64,000 nt of DNA from Eubacterium plexicaudatum ASF492 (GCF_000364225.2 NZ_AQFT02000001.1:744001-808000); one strand, 5' to 3'. Shown: positions 17,762-28,234, counted from the stretch's first letter. Numbers and translations: made by a program. The notes: a model not told the origin generated them from the letters alone.

Positions 17762-18118
17762 TCAGAAGTCCTTCCTGCCGGAAGGCTGCACCGCCTTTGG
17801 CTGGCAGATGGAGAGTCCTTCCAGAAGCCATCGCAGCTGCTGGCGGGTAAGCGGCCTTACTTGCGAAGCGTCCCGCGGCCACTGGAATTTTCCATTGTCC
17901 AGGCGTTTTGTGCAGAGCACGAACCCCGTCTGGTCAAAGTAAAGGGCCTTGAGCGTATTTCTTTTCCGGCCGCAGAACAGATAAAGGGCGTCCGCATAAG
18001 GGTCCATCTGGTAAGTGTCCCGGATCAGGGACATAAGGCCGTCAAAGCTGCGCCGCATATCGGTGCATCCAGTGACGATATAAACTTTCGTGTCACTGGA
18101 CAATGCACCTAACAGCAC
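17762..18118 (-). CDS. tnpB: IS66 accessory protein TnpB, copy 2
   Basis: Intact 118-residue duplicate of the protein at 16402-16758 with a single change (Ala for Ser in DPYADALYLF). Without a full tnpC in its own element it can only serve in trans. Confidence 0.9.
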   Translation of the reverse strand: MLLGALSSDTKVYIVTGCTDMRRSFDGLMSLIRDTYQMDPYADALYLFCGRKRNTLKALYFDQTGFVLCTKRLDNGKFQWPRDASQVRPLTRQQLRWLLEGLSICQPKAVQPSGRKDF

Positions 18119-18504
18119 AGCCTCCCCAGCGCCAGAAGCGTATTCCGTATGGTATCTTCTGAAGCACCGTCTGCAATTTCAATGCTGTACCCCGGCATCC
18201 TGACCGTGATGGCAGCATGGGCTGCTGGAACCGGCAGCGTATCACTTGCAGCGCAGCCTGGATCAGGGACAGGGCTGCTGCCCAGCTCCAGTGGAACCAC
18301 TTCGTGCATCTGTCTGGATGGGGCCGCCTGCGGATCTGGTATGATACAGGATTTTTTCTTTAGGTCTGAAACTTTGTTATGAAATGTTTTTATGGATATG
18401 GAATGCAGCCGGCACCATTCTCTGTCAGGCAGGCCGCTCGTGCGGCATTCCTGGATCAGCTCCAGCCATTCCTGGTCACTGCGGGTTTTCTTTTTCTCTG
18501 ACAT
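18109..18504 (-). CDS. tnpA: IS66 protein TnpA, copy 2
   Basis: Intact 131-residue duplicate of the protein at 16749-17144. Same HTH segment EWLELIQECRTSGLPDREWC; one Val-to-Met change after APSRQ. It overlaps tnpB as in copy 1. Confidence 0.88.
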   Translation of the reverse strand: MSEKKKTRSDQEWLELIQECRTSGLPDREWCRLHSISIKTFHNKVSDLKKKSCIIPDPQAAPSRQMHEVVPLELGSSPVPDPGCAASDTLPVPAAHAAITVRMPGYSIEIADGASEDTIRNTLLALGRLCC

Positions 18505-18680
18505 AGCATCATCTCCTGATTATTATTTTTGGAATGGATGGCAGTAGTGGAGCCGCAGGAAAAGCAATAAACGGCTGCCGGGCTACTTTATCAAGAACTG
18601 ATGTGGACATCCGCTCCAAGCTGATACCATTATAGAGCAAAATCAAGTTCCTGTGGAACGGTGGGTTATTCATCGCTTAC

Positions 18681-19282
18681 CCGCCGCCCACCAGAAAACG
18701 GGAATGGTCATCAATAATCATAATGCAGTAGACTCTCCTGCGCCGTCCGTCCTCCGTGATAAAAGGCAGGTAACAGGTATCGGCCTGCCACATCTTCCCA
18801 AAGGCATCTTCTTCAAATGCCTTCCTGTCCCGCATGCCGGGGTTGCGTGCCGATTTCAGGTCATGTTTCCTGACGAAGCGCTGGACGGCGCAGACGCTGA
18901 CTGTGGCAGGGATGAAGGCTTCTTCAACGAGGTGCCGGTGGATCTGTGTAGCGTTCAGCCGTGGGAAGGCCTCCTTGAGGCGGTAGATCTCCTCGATGGC
19001 CGTGTCTGGGAGTACCCGTGTGGAGCCCTTATCGGAACGCTCCTGCGGCATGAGGGCGTCGATGCCGCCGTTCTGGTAGAGGGACACCCATTTGCTGAGG
19101 GTCTTGGGGCTGTACTGGAACACGGAGCCGTCAGGCAGGGCGAGGGGCTTTTCCGTGACTCTCTGGTAATAGGCGTTCCTGGACGCATCCGGATAAAGGC
19201 CATGGATGACCGGCGCTATGAGAGCGAGGCGGAACTGCGCCATGGCGGCTGCGTCTGAAAGTTTTTTTTGATTGTTGTCCAT
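18681..19282 (-). pseudogene. DDE (rve-type) transposase, C-terminus removed by IS66
   Basis: ATG at 19282 with SD AAGGAGGA. About 200 residues remain: two HTH-like segments (YSPKTLSKWVSLYQNGGIDA and NATQIHRHLVEEAFIP) and the beginning of the catalytic core, WQADTCYLPF (first Asp) and IMIIDDHSRFLVG. The frame ends at the IS66 junction, so the second Asp and the Glu are lost. The order after the DUF6431 gene matches the transposon at the left end of the window. Confidence 0.75.
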
Positions 19283-19372
19283 AGAAATGTCCTCCTTAAG
19301 TGGTTTTCCCCCATTATGGGGCAGAAACGGGAGGAAAGCCATGCCCATGGCGTGTGGTTGGAGGAAAACAGT

Positions 19373-19966
19373 TCATGGGCCGAACACCTGTTGGCAGTAA
19401 GGCGCCGGATTTTTATGGGACTGGAGGAAGGACTTTGTAAAACGGCGGACAAAGGCGGAGGCGAAATCCGAATAAGCCGGCTGCGTGAGCAGGGACTTAA
19501 GGAAGGAAAGGCCGGAAACCTCCATGGAGGAAAGCACGCCGAGCCAATCTTCCTTCTGCACCCGAAAGAGCTGCAGCCATCGGCGCAGCTGGGAAAGGGT
19601 GATGCCGAAGCGTTCGCATAGCCTTTCCACAGTGGAAAGGCGCAGGAAATACTCCGCCAGGACACGTAGAAGGAAGAACAGGCCGTAGCCGGAGTAGGGA
19701 ATGATGAAGTCCGGGAGGATGGCATGGGTATGGCCACAGGTACAGATAAGGCGCATGATGCAGAGGCTGTGGCGGACCTGGGTGCCGCCTATAAAGTCCA
19801 CCAGGGAGCGGTCATAGTAGGCATGGATGCGGCAGGATCCCTTTCCCCCACAGCAGGGACAGGTCTGCAGTTCCGAACGGAATCCGGCCATAAAGGAATC
19901 GAACAGGATCTTTGATGAACTTTTTATACGAACCAGCTTGCAAAACAGGGAATTTTCTCTTATCAT
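19373..19966 (-). CDS. DUF6431 domain protein
   Basis: 197 residues from ATG at 19966. A CPCCGGKGSCRIHAYYDRSL zinc-knuckle segment is followed by RLICTCGHTHAILPDFIIPY, the DUF6431 pattern, and then a helical C-terminus with an HTH-like CERFGITLSQLRRWLQLF. It is the transposon partner protein; function unknown. The zinc-binding cysteines are all present and the frame is intact. Confidence 0.75.
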   Translation of the reverse strand: MIRENSLFCKLVRIKSSSKILFDSFMAGFRSELQTCPCCGGKGSCRIHAYYDRSLVDFIGGTQVRHSLCIMRLICTCGHTHAILPDFIIPYSGYGLFFLLRVLAEYFLRLSTVERLCERFGITLSQLRRWLQLFRVQKEDWLGVLSSMEVSGLSFLKSLLTQPAYSDFASAFVRRFTKSFLQSHKNPAPYCQQVFGP

Positions 19967-20186
19967 AATATATGTCGGTGGTGCCGGATCCTCATGAGAG
20001 GGACATGATCCCGTATAAGGCAGGCACACTGGTATGCGAGAGAAAGAACGAACTGTGGAAGGGGCTGTTCTTTCTCTTTTTTTTGTTCCATAAAAACTAT
20101 ATCGGAATGACATGGGATGGTCAAGAGGAAAACGTGCCGCCTCCTGTAGCACACTTTTATAGACAGTGTATAAAAATTGAGATTAT

Positions 20187-23100
20187 AATTTGACGTTTTT
20201 GTGCGGGAGATAGGAACTTTAATTTGCTGGGCTACATTTGATCATGGAAACAATAGTGACGATAACAATCAGCAAACTATCGTAGATGATTCGTATGGAG
20301 TAAATTCTTATAAAAAAACATCTCAAGAGAAAGTTTATGATGATGCAAAGAATTTTTATAATTATCTAAATCAGTATATTGAAGCATTTAAATCTTCAGC
20401 TCAGGCAGACACAAAAAGTAAAGGTGGAGACAGAGCAACAATAGCAAAAAAATTGCGGGAAGCTGATGCAAAAACGAATGATAAAATTATTACTCCAGAT
20501 TCGACTGCAACAGAGGAATCTTTAAAATGTGTTTATGAAACTCTTGCAGATTATTTAGAAACATATACACAAACGGGCATTGAAATTGGAAAGATCAATC
20601 TGAAGCAAGATTACATTACAATAAGTGCAGGAATAGTTAATAAAATACGGAATAGTATAGGGAGCGAAGAATTTACCCGTACATTTAAAAATTATACAGT
20701 TACGTTTTATGTTGGAAATTATTTCGGTTCAAATTTTGGAAGTATAAAAGTTACAGGAAAACGGCCTTGGATAGCGAATGGTATTATAAAATCGTCTGCA
20801 AAAGATACGGCAAAAATATTGACAGATTATGTGAATGATCTTTCAGACGTAGTAAAAGATTTGTTAAAACAGGCGCTTACATCAGTTTTAAAAGAATTTG
20901 CTGATAAGACTGCAATTTCTGAATTTACCAAAAAACAATTTGAAAGTATATTTAAAGGAAAGGTGGATTCATTACGCAATAATGGTTACGGCGATATTCT
21001 TAAAAATATGAAAAACTCTGTGACAGTTATGATGTAATAAAAGATATTATAAAGGCATCTAAAAAAGGAGATGATTTACAGGCAGTACTCAAAGATGCCA
21101 AGAAAATATACGACAAAATACAGAAATTTGATTATTCAGACAGTGCGGTAGACAAGGCAGCAATGAAAAGCGCTACCAATTTATTGGAGCAAGCCAAAAC
21201 GAAACTTGGTGATTCACTATTTAATTATATTTATAGCACAGGTAATAATGAAGAAGAAGGGGGCTTTTTGAACTCAATAAAGAAGATATTTGTTCAATGC
21301 CCTGTTGATTTATCAGTATACGATTCTGAAAATAATGTGTTGGGTTATGTAAAAGATGGCGGTGTATATTACAACGACAAAATAAGAATAGAAATTAGTG
21401 GTGATGTAAAAATATTAATTGTACCTAATGACCTTGCTGTTCATTTAAGCATGGAAGGAACAGCAAGCGGCGAAATGAACTATGTTATAGAGGAAGTCAG
21501 AGATGGAAAAATTGTTGGTCGCCAGAATTATTATGCGATACCTTTAGAACAGGGAAAAACATATACACAACAAATTTCATCGGATTCATTAACGGAAGAT
21601 GCCAGATCGTTTCCACTTACAGCAGGTGATGGGGCAATGATTTACGCTGATGAATATATATCTGCAAGTAATAAAACAGCGCACATTACGGTTAACTGCA
21701 GTACGGAAACAGGCGGTAAAGTAATTGGCGATGGAAGTTATGCCAAAGGAAGTCCTGTTGAACTTTCAGCATTTCCTGTGGATGATACTTATGAGTTTAG
21801 AGGTTGGTATATAGGCGAGAATATTGTTGAAACAGGGAATATTTATCGTTTTACTGCTTTAGAAAATGTGGATGTCCGTGCATTCTTCTCAAAAAGAATG
21901 GAGCAGGATTCTGAGTATGAGACAATATTAGGTACAGACTATGATGAGTTTGCATGGGTGCATATTTACAATACTGAAACGAGCAGCAAAAATGTTGCGT
22001 TAAGGATGCTTGGGCTAGAAGCTGTAGAAAATTGTAAGACAGTTACTGTGAAAAAATATACGTCATCGGGAAAACAGCTTAGCGAGAATACTCTGAATAC
22101 GGATTATGATGATGCGTCAACATTTTGGCTGAATGGCATGGAACTGGAATCTGCGAAGACAGAGATATATGATGTGGCAGGCAGGTTGATTGTTGCAATA
22201 TACAGTAATAAAGATGTGCCATCAGAAAAGTTAATTACCAATATATCCCTTACTATGGAGAAGGCAGATTTGAAAGATGGTGCGATAGTACAATTGATTG
22301 CTCAAATTATACCATCTGATGCAGCGAATAAAACACTTTCATGGACTTCCGACAATCCATCTGTAGCTGCTGTTGACAATAATGGTTTAGTGACCGCTGT
22401 ATCTGCTGGCGAAGCTACAATCACAGTATCAAGTACAGATGGAAGCAATGTATCTGCATCCTGTGTAATTACAGTTACGAAACCAGATAATGTCACACCG
22501 CCTGATGATAATAATACCGGAGATAACACAGGCGGAGATGATTCTAATAATGGAAATGGTGGGGAAAACAATTCACCAGGTGATAATCCATCCGGTGGCG
22601 GTACAACAGGAGGCAACCCATCTGGCGGTGGATCATCGGGTGGCAGTTCGTCTGGTGGTACAACGGGAGGTAATTCATCTGGTGGTGGGTCATCAAGCGG
22701 CGGTTCGTCCAACGGCACAACAGAAGGTAATTCATCTGGAAATGGCACAGATAATAGCAATGGCAATCCATCAGAAGATAATAACAAACCGGATGATTCC
22801 ATGCAGATAAAGTTACTGTATTATATTATTGAGTTCAATGCAAATGCAGGAACCAAACTGAGCCGTAAAACAATGACGCTGCTTAATGATGACAACCTTG
22901 GTATTCTGCCTAAAGTGCAGCGTGAAGACTACATTTTCAACGGTTGGTATACGCAGAAAAGTGGTGGCACTAAAGTAAATAGTTCTACAATATTGAATGC
23001 AGGAACTACGTTATTTGCGCAATGGACAAAGGTGGATAAGCCGTCCAAAGTGAAAGCGCCATCTCTTAAATCTAAAAAGGTCGGGCAGCTTGTTGTCAGC

Positions 23101-23329
23101 TTTAAAAAGATAGCAGGGGTTAAAGGATACGAAATAGCTTATTCCACAAATAAAAAGTTTCCATCTTCGTCTACGAAGAAAGTCGTTTCAGCTTCTGCAA
23201 AGAAAACGCTTAAGAAACTGAAATCCGGAAAGAAATACTATGTCAGGGTTCGTGCTTACAAAGTGGATTCTACAGGTAAAAAAAATTTATGGGGCTTATA
23301 GCAAAGCCGAAAGCAGGAAAGTAAAATAA
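20187..23329 (+). pseudogene. Large surface protein with Ig-like, InlB-repeat and FnIII domains
   Basis: No signal peptide or start is seen; the N-terminus was probably removed by the transposon at its left. About 1,040 residues: 380 unrecognised helical residues, an InlB B-like repeat ending YEFRGWYIGENIVETG, a BIG2-type Ig domain (LSWTSDNPSVAAVDNNGLVT), a Gly/Ser/Thr linker at 22500-22800, a second InlB repeat (YIFNGWYTQKSGGTKVN) and a fibronectin III domain. Two frame breaks, near 21020 and in an A8 run at 23281, separate the parts; the corrected end is SKAESRKVK. It would be an extracellular adhesin or binding protein. Confidence 0.7.
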
Positions 23330-23511
23330 AAACCAGCAGCCATGCCACAGAAAGTTGAAGCATCGGCATGGCTGTGGTTACGGATTATGCAGTGGGTGAA
23401 AAAGTTATACAGACCTGTTGATGGCTATGCACATATACAGCAGGCCACTTAAGGTATAGGCAGTAACCAGGGCAGATGATTGTATTCATGAGTATAAGAA
23501 AGGAATTGGAT

Positions 23512-24398
23512 ATGAAAGACAGAAAGAAGTACTTACCGTGCCTGCTCATAGCCATGCTGTTTGTCTGCATGATGCAGGTGTATTCAGCAAATGCGGCAGC
23601 ATCCCCATCCCTGTCTGCTTCGGCAGATGCAGCAGGCGTGTCAGAGGGCGGTTATGTAAATGTAAGTGTAAACCTGAGCGGCAACCCATCAATCAGTACG
23701 ATAGGGGCGGCACTGGCTTATGACAGCAGTGTATTAAGATATGAAAGCGCCTCCTGGAACAGTGGTTTTTCCGGGAGTGATATGAAAATGGCGTCTGACA
23801 CAGGCAGTGAAGTGAACCTTTCCGTAGTCTGTGACAGCAGCTACTCTGCAGACGGCACAGTCGTGACGGTACGGTTTCAGGCTGTTTCGGATTCATCTTC
23901 CATCCCGGTCACGCTTTCGCTGAGGGATATGGCGGATGCAGATCTGGCTGCGGTTACGGACTGTAAAGTCTCAAGCCGGGTGCATGTGCCGGAGACAGCA
24001 GGCAGCAGGGATGATGATACAGATAAAAAGATGACGCAGAGGGTTCAGAAACGCAGGAAACAGGAAATACAGAAAATAAAGACAGTACAGAAAGAACAAG
24101 CAGTTCTTCGGAGCAGCAGGCGGAGGATACTGCCAGTACAGGTACTGGGGCTGTGCAGGGCGTTTCCCACACAGTTGCAGCCAGTACGCAGGAGGCTGCA
24201 GCAGACAGCGGGGTACAGCAGACATCTGTACAAAAAGTACAGCAGGCACCAGCATCAGGCAGCGGGAGCGCAAAGCCGGACCAGAATTATAAAACAGGCG
24301 CAGGCCTTGGCAATGACATTTTCCTTGTCATTGCTGCAGCTTGCGGCATCCTGGCATTGATGCTGGCTGTAAGGAAACGTGGGGAGGAAAAGAAGTGA
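23512..24398 (+). pseudogene. Cohesin-domain protein with C-terminal sorting signal
   Basis: ATG 23512 opens a signal peptide (KKYLPCLLIAMLFVCMMQVY) and a cohesin domain (SEGGYVNVSVNLSGNPSIST, ALAYDSSVLRYES, VVTVRFQAV). One frame break in an A5 run near 24030 leads into an Asp/Glu/Ser/Thr-rich spacer, then NYKTGAGLGND, a hydrophobic helix and the tail RKRGEEKK. This is a cell-wall sorting signal with a motif like the NPxT[G/N] recognised by class B sortases; a class B sortase gene lies 0.8 kb downstream. The next gene starts in the overlap GTGA. Likely a wall-anchored scaffold. Confidence 0.75.
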
Positions 24399-25117
24399 GA
24401 AGGGTCAATAAAGTAACAGTGGTACTCATCAGCCTGGTAATGGCTGTATGTGGATTCTCCATCAATGTATACGCAGACGGGACTGCATGGGATATTGAGA
24501 ATACACTGGACGTATCAGAATGCAGGCAGGGCGATACTGTTACCATGTCTGTAAATTTAAAGGGCAGCGGCGCGTCTTCCGCACAGGAAATAGCTTTCAT
24601 GGAAGGCACACTGGAATATGACAGCAGCCTGTTTACAGTGGAAAAGGCGGACATTCTCCCCGCAGAGGATGGAAAAGCGCAGTCCTGTTCGTTTGACCCG
24701 TCCACAGGGATTTTTTCTGTTCAGTATTCTTCCGGCATTGCAGTACAGGATGGCGGGCAGATGCTGCAGATACGGCTGCACACAGCGGGGGATGCTTCTA
24801 TTGGCAAGACAACGCTTTGTGTCACACATATGAAATGGAATGATGCAGCAGGCCGGCAGGCAGTGGAAATAGAACACCGTGTGCCTGCGCGTATCACAAT
24901 AGCCGAAGCGGAAACACCCGCTGTGGCAGGGGATGTCAACCAGGATGGAAAAGTAAACCTGACAGACGCAAAGCTGGTCATGCAGCATTACAACGGTGTA
25001 AAGACGCTGGACAGCAGACAGAAAGAGAATGCGGATGTAAATGGCGATGGGAAAGTGAACCTGACAGACGCAAAACTGATCATGAAATATTATAACGGGG
25101 AGATTACAGGGTTTTAA
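24395..25117 (+). CDS. Secreted cohesin-like and dockerin type I protein
   Basis: GTG 24395 (SD GGGGAGGA) overlaps the previous stop. The 240-residue product has a signal peptide (VTVVLISLVMAVCGFSINVYA), a cohesin-like beta domain (GDTVTMSVNLKGSG, GTLEYDSSLFTVE) and a dockerin with two calcium-loop repeats, GDVNQDGKVNLTDAKLVM and ADVNGDGKVNLTDAKLIM. Dockerins bind cohesins, so this protein could attach to the wall-anchored cohesin of the upstream gene, or form chains because it carries both modules. Intact. Confidence 0.85.
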   Translation: MRRVNKVTVVLISLVMAVCGFSINVYADGTAWDIENTLDVSECRQGDTVTMSVNLKGSGASSAQEIAFMEGTLEYDSSLFTVEKADILPAEDGKAQSCSFDPSTGIFSVQYSSGIAVQDGGQMLQIRLHTAGDASIGKTTLCVTHMKWNDAAGRQAVEIEHRVPARITIAEAETPAVAGDVNQDGKVNLTDAKLVMQHYNGVKTLDSRQKENADVNGDGKVNLTDAKLIMKYYNGEITGF

Positions 25118-25180
25118 GAAAATTTTCCCAAAAAGGATTTCCGGCAGGGTTTCAGCACGGTCTGCGAAAGAGGGCGTAAG

Positions 25181-26611
25181 ATGGCACCAGATTGGACACA
25201 GGAAGAAAAAACTCTTTTGAATATAAAAAAGATTATAGCCAGGTCCTGGCGCATGAACAGGCAGCAGCTTCAGGTGTATTGCAGAAAGCTGGAAAGGAAC
25301 CGTGATAGGATACTGCCGGGGCAGACCGGCAGCGCTTTCATTGAAAAGCTGGAATGGATTTCCGGCAGTGGGATGGATGCGGGGACAAAAATCTGGCCGC
25401 TGCTGATACAGGATACAGACAGGCTGCTGAATCTCATACATGGACACCAGAACCTGGACAGGAAAGCATGGCTTGCAGCCCTGCCAAAACTGGAGGCCTG
25501 CCAGAGCCGGTATTTTAAGACAGAACTTGGAACGGCATTTATTCTGGACTTAAAGGTAAAAACTGGTTTGGGCGTACCAGAGAAAAAGCCGGAACCAGAT
25601 AAAACGGTTCCGGCAGGAAATGTTATTCTGACAGACTGTATGGCTGATAAAAAAGAACTGGAAACAGTTGCCGCATGGCTGATGGAAGATGTGCGGGAAC
25701 GAGGTAAAAAGACATGTAAAATAAAGAGGCTGCCTTTCCATAGGCAGATAAAAAGAGCGGCAGTCCCTGTGCTTGCCTGCCTGTCAGTGTGTTTTATGTC
25801 TGTATGGCTCCATGGGCAGTTTGTGAGGGAGCGGGGCAGATGGAGCCTGCAGCAGATGAAAGTGTCAGCGCCCAACGAAGCAGAAATTTTTATAGAAAAT
25901 ATGAAAGCTGTGCCGGATTCCATAAGCTCTGCAGAGAAGCTTTCGGATGCAGGGCAGCCGGTGGAAAAAATGCAGGTACAGGATAGAAAGTAGCCGGAAA
26001 CCCGCCCGGAGAAGCTGCCGCAGTACAGGGAAATGTCAGAAAAATATCCGCAGCTTTATGGATGGCTGCAGATCCCGGACACGCAGATCGACCTGCCAGT
26101 CATGCGTCCGGAAAGTGACAGGGATTTCTACCTGCACCATGATTTTTCAGGTACAGAATCAGCGGAAGGGGCATTGTTTGCAGATGCGGAAAGCAGCCTT
26201 TGGCCGCGGGATGACAACACCGTAATTTATGGGCATAATATGAAAAACGGCCATATATTTGGAACACTTAAAATGTATGGGGACGCAGATTTTTTCCAGG
26301 AACACAGGGAAATCTGTTTCGACACGCTTTATGAAACAGGCGTTTACGAGGCAGTGGCAGTCCTGAGAACAAGAATACTGAATGAGGATGAACCGGGATT
26401 CCGTTATTACCGGTTTTTCCAGTATGGGAATGAGAAAGAATTCCAGGAATGCCGGGATTTTGTGGAAGAAAACCGCCTGTTTGAAACGGACAGCACGCTG
26501 CAGTACGGGGATCAGATCCTGATGCTTTCTACTTGTGAATATTCACAGGAAAACGGGCGGCTGGTAGTTGTCGCAAGGAAACGGAATGAAAAATCTGCTG
26601 ATGCAGGATAA
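25181..26611 (+). pseudogene. Class B sortase with long N-terminal region, interrupted by an amber codon
   Basis: ATG 25181 opens a cytosolic domain of about 190 residues, a membrane segment (AAVPVLACLSVCFMSVWL), then a linker. TAG at 25991-25993 interrupts the frame, which continues unshifted to a typical SrtB domain: YGWLQIPDTQIDLPVM, VIYGHNMKNG (catalytic His), MLSTCEYS (catalytic Cys), VVVARKR (catalytic Arg). Sortases join sorting-signal proteins to peptidoglycan or pilins outside the membrane. It is the likely partner of the NYKTG protein two genes upstream. The stop may be a mutation or an error; re-initiation at ATG 26033 would give a domain without anchor. Confidence 0.8.
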
Positions 26612-26767
26612 GAAGCAGGTTTCTGTGTCGTTGTATGGTTGAAAACAGGATAAACGGAAAATGGGATATAGTCTGACGGGGGAAATATAAAATAGCTGGC
26701 AGGATTATATATGGTAATAGAAAAGAAAAACTTTGCGGGCATTTTATAATCTGCATTACGATTGTGT

Positions 26768-26809
26768 AAAAAAGGCGGAATAGCTTTTTAGGAGCGTTCC
26801 GCCTTTTTT
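26768..26809 (+). terminator. Rho-independent terminator after the sortase locus
   Basis: AAAAAAGGCGGA pairs with TTCCGCCTTTTTT around a 17-base loop; it closes the surface-protein gene cluster. Confidence 0.85.
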
Positions 26810-26862
26810 AATTGTGAGGGTCATGTTGTTTATGAAAATTCAGAATATAATATATTGCAAAT

Positions 26863-27085
26863 ATGACAAAGCCGTTTGTGGCGGGAAATTACCATGATGA
26901 ATACCAGGAAAGGCTCAGGCAGGCCATCATGAAAAAGATTGAGGGGGCAGGAAATTGATTCTGCAGATGCGGGCAGCCCCTGCGTGGTGGAATATATGCC
27001 AAATACGAAGAATGCACTGCGCCAGCCGGTATTTAAAGGGTATTGGGATGATGTTTTTCCGGCGGATATACAGACAAAAAGATAG
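26863..27085 (+). pseudogene. Relics of Ku and ATP-dependent DNA ligase genes
   Basis: At 26863-26958 a frame reads NYHDEYQERLRQAIMKKIEG, the conserved C-terminal segment of bacterial Ku. From about 26951 a second frame reads VEYMPNTKNALRQPVFKGYW and ends at 27083-27085, matching the oligonucleotide-binding end of LigD-type ATP-dependent ligases. Both are fragments fused by a deletion of almost everything between. They show that a two-gene non-homologous end-joining module once stood here. The remaining DNA codes for nothing functional. Confidence 0.65.
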
Positions 27086-27302
27086 ATTGTTTTATTTTTC
27101 ACGTTTAGTATAGTGCCTGTGGCTTCTGATATGCCAAATAGTAAAAACCGTGTCGGCAGACAGCATCTGCGTGGGTACGGGCAGGAAACTGACAGAAAAG
27201 CTGTGAAAGATAATAATTTTAACATCCTGGAATGAAAGGCCGTAATGCTGCAGCGCTGTACGTACAAATACAGCTTTTCATTCCGCATATAAAAGGCATT
27301 TG

Positions 27303-27512
27303 CTATTTGTCATTTTCACTATCTGTAACGGCAGTAACTTCGCCATATTCGATTTTTACACCGCTTTCTAAAAATTCCTCCCATGTCTGGTACATTACAT
27401 CAGAATCTGAATGGTTTCCCAGTGTTGCTGCAGACATTAATTTAGGCAGTGTTGTGGCAGTGATCAAATAAATGACGAAAACAGCAGCTAATAATTTGAT
27501 TATTTTTTTCAT
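27303..27512 (-). CDS. Small exported or membrane-anchored peptide
   Basis: ATG at 27512 follows SD AAGGAGAT. The 69 residues begin KKIIKLLAAVFVIYLITATT, a signal peptide or membrane anchor, followed by a short acidic extracytoplasmic part (GNHSDSDVMYQTWEEFLESG). No family recognised. It is monocistronic between convergent and divergent regulators. Confidence 0.6.
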   Translation of the reverse strand: MKKIIKLLAAVFVIYLITATTLPKLMSAATLGNHSDSDVMYQTWEEFLESGVKIEYGEVTAVTDSENDK

Positions 27513-27642
27513 GATGATATCTCCTTATCTTTTTATTTATTTGAGAGGGGCGAAACTTTTGGCGGTTCCAGAATCTATAAATCTTAAGTTAAAATGGCTG
27601 CTTTTTAGTGCTGGATGTAAATAAATTTTCAAATATCCTGCT

Positions 27643-27749
27643 GTTATCGAAAAAGGGATTTGGCGCATAGGTCAGGCCTGCAGCGCGGGAGAAATAGTTT
27701 TCGGTTCCTGTGGTTATCGAAAAAGGGATTTGGCGCATAGGTCAGGCCT
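27643..27749. repeat. 37-base direct repeat at the 3' end of an HTH gene
   Basis: The same 37 bases (beginning GTTATCGAAAAAGGGATTTG) occur at 27643-27679 and 27713-27749, 70 bases apart. The second copy codes for TYAPNPFFDN of the HTH protein; the first lies at its stop. Confidence 0.8.
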
Positions 27750-28192
27750 TCTTTACTGCATAGAAAGCAGTTGTCTGTGGTATGAAACAGATCATGGAAA
27801 GATGCACCATATAAAAATATTTCGTTTATATCGGAACTGTTATAGCCGCAGGCTTTGGCTGTTCTTGCAAATTCACAGGCATTTCTGGTGATTTTTTTCT
27901 TTCCAGCTTCATATCCGGCGATAATTTCCGGGACAACATCTGCCGCTGATGCTATTTCATCCAATGTTTTTCCAAGAATCAGCCGCCTTATGTAAAGGTT
28001 ATCCGCAACAACTTTTTCACATACTAAAGGCATTTTGGGTTTTCTGTATTTTTTTGAAATGCTTATTATTTCATCTGTAAATCGTTTATCTTCAATGCTG
28101 GTGCATTTCAGATGATATCTGTCTATAATTATTTTATGATATTCTTAATTTCAGCCAGAAATTCCGGGCTTAGCTCTCCGCTTTCATTATTC
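27644..28192 (-). pseudogene. Helix-turn-helix protein, frameshifted near the start
   Basis: ATG at 28192 (SD AAAGGAG) reads MNNESGELSPEFLAEIKNII and stops; one extra A in the following A run restores IIDRYHLKCTSIEDKRF and a body with an HTH, RRLILGKTLDEIASAADVVP then IIAGYEAGKKKITRN. Rejoined length is about 182 residues. The C-terminus is altered by the 37-base repeat. The divergent neighbour at 28305 is a small HTH protein with a palindrome between them, so the pair may regulate each other. Confidence 0.6.
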
Positions 28193-28234
28193 ATACTTTC
28201 TCCTTTGCGCAAACGACTATACTAATAATATATT

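Larger units (their letters stand above)
17321..18680 (-). mobile_element. IS66-family element, copy 2, truncated
   Basis: The right end GTAAGCGATGAATAACC (complement, 18664-18680) and tnpA, tnpB and the first 51 codons of tnpC are present. The left two thirds are missing; the break coincides with the end of IS66 copy 1. Its right flank is inside the transposase of the DUF6431 remnant at 18681. Confidence 0.85.
18681..20190 (-). mobile_element. Remnant of a second DUF6431 transposon
   Basis: DUF6431 protein followed by a DDE transposase on the minus strand, the same order as in 485-4094 but only distantly related in sequence. The transposase is cut by IS66 copy 2 and no ATPase remains. The outer end near 20190 was not resolved: no repeat matching the other transposon was seen. 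Confidence 0.65.

Noticed and set aside
22580..22790. Short tandem GGTGG-type repeats considered as a CRISPR or minisatellite
   Set aside because: They encode the Gly/Ser/Thr linker of the surface protein in frame; spacing is irregular and there are no unique spacers.
25991..25993. Amber codon considered as pyrrolysine or programmed read-through
   Set aside because: No PYLIS-like context and sortases have no known pyrrolysine; a mutation or sequencing error is simpler.
26830..27288. Minus-strand frame of 152 codons
   Set aside because: It is antisense to the Ku and ligase relics, which have recognisable protein similarity on the plus strand.
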